6,212 nucleotides of DNA from Candidatus Caccocola faecipullorum (GTDB taxonomy: Bacteria; Synergistota; Synergistia; Synergistales; Synergistaceae), in contig DVKA01000255.1 in assembly GCA_018716365.1 (NCBI GenBank), positions 1 through 6,212 of the forward strand, given 5' to 3'. Numbering within the stretch: the stretch's first letter is position 1; each line of letters opens with the position of its first letter. A model generated the notes under the pieces. That model saw nothing but the letters and a program-made list of their open reading frames with translations. It ran no database searches and was not told where the DNA came from. A program made the translations under genes and the position numbers. This document shows, one piece after another, positions 5,898-6,212 of the stretch.

Positions 5898-6212
5898 AAA
5901 TCTCCGCGAAGGAATATCGACGGGCTCGTGCGCGGCGGCTGCCGCGAAGGCGGCGGCGCTGAAGCTCTTGAACGGCGTCTGCCCTCAGTCCGTCGAGATA
6001 ACGACGCCGGAAGAACGCACTCTCGTCATTCCGGTGCTCGACACGCCGCGCGGCTGCGGCGTTGTGAAGGACGCGGGCGACGACCCCGACGCGACCGACG
6101 GCCTGCTGATACTCGCGCGGGTCGAGCTCGGCGGCGAGGCCGGAGAGATAACCTTCGCGGGCGGCGAGGGCGTCGGCACAGTGACGCTGCCGGGGCTCAA
6201 AATCCCGCCCGG
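5884..6212 (+). CDS. cbiD: Cobalt-precorrin-5B C1-methyltransferase CbiD, 3' end beyond window
   Basis: The first 109 codons are visible, and the frame is open to the right edge. CbiD transfers a methyl group from SAM to C1 of cobalt-precorrin-5B, giving cobalt-precorrin-6A. The N-terminal LREGISTGSCAAAAAKAA (7-24), the highly conserved GCGVVKDAGDDPDATDG (57-73) and GGEGVGTVTLPGLKIPPG (93-110, the last glycine from an incomplete codon) are diagnostic of the family. The full protein is usually around 350-380 residues, so roughly 30 percent is seen. The ATG at 5884 lies inside the last codons of cbiC in another frame. No strong ribosome site precedes it, so translation is probably coupled to cbiC. 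No truncation other than the window edge is visible. Confidence 0.95.
   Translation, partial: MAYNKNLREGISTGSCAAAAAKAAALKLLNGVCPQSVEITTPEERTLVIPVLDTPRGCGVVKDAGDDPDATDGLLILARVELGGEAGEITFAGGEGVGTVTLPGLKIPP

Overview
This window is a compact, GC-rich, single-strand block of anaerobic (early cobalt insertion) cobalamin biosynthesis genes. Every real gene is on the + strand, and neighbours overlap or sit 3 to 27 bases apart, so the block reads as one operon that continues past the right edge. The envelope genes (an exported chelatase and a soluble, non-lipidated binding protein) fit a two-membrane anaerobe. GC-rich coding DNA combined with heavy use of the Ile codon ATA, and the order cbiK - ABC transporter - cbiL, suggest a Synergistota-type organism (Cloacibacillus/Synergistes-like). 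That taxonomic guess is inference, and a Desulfovibrio-like source is the main alternative.

Layout: bases 1-126 are a leader with a clear intrinsic terminator hairpin (31-64), then a small hairpin and a Shine-Dalgarno sequence before the first gene. No convincing promoter lies between the terminator and the first gene, which would fit attenuation of transcription arriving from upstream. Next come cbiK (127-1020; cobaltochelatase with an N-terminal signal peptide) and a BtuCDF/FecCD-type importer: permease 1024-2046, ATPase 2043-2819 and periplasmic binding protein 2792-3658. They are followed by cbiL (3663-4352; C20 methyltransferase), an uncharacterised multi-pass membrane protein (4356-5261), cbiC (5289-5897; methylmutase) and the 5' third or so of cbiD (5884 to the right edge).

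How they work together: CbiK, CbiL, CbiD and CbiC act at successive points of the cobalt-first corrin pathway: cobalt insertion into sirohydrochlorin, C20 methylation, C1 methylation, and the methyl shift that gives cobyrinic acid. The importer and the extra membrane protein probably supply a corrinoid, a metal-tetrapyrrole or cobalt. The two points most worth following are the apparent export of CbiK, which separates it from its cytoplasmic substrate and partners, and the unassigned membrane protein between cbiL and cbiC. I see no mobile element, CRISPR array, rRNA or tRNA. Most of the window is ordinary, well-preserved metabolic genes, and I do not see evidence for a wholly new system.
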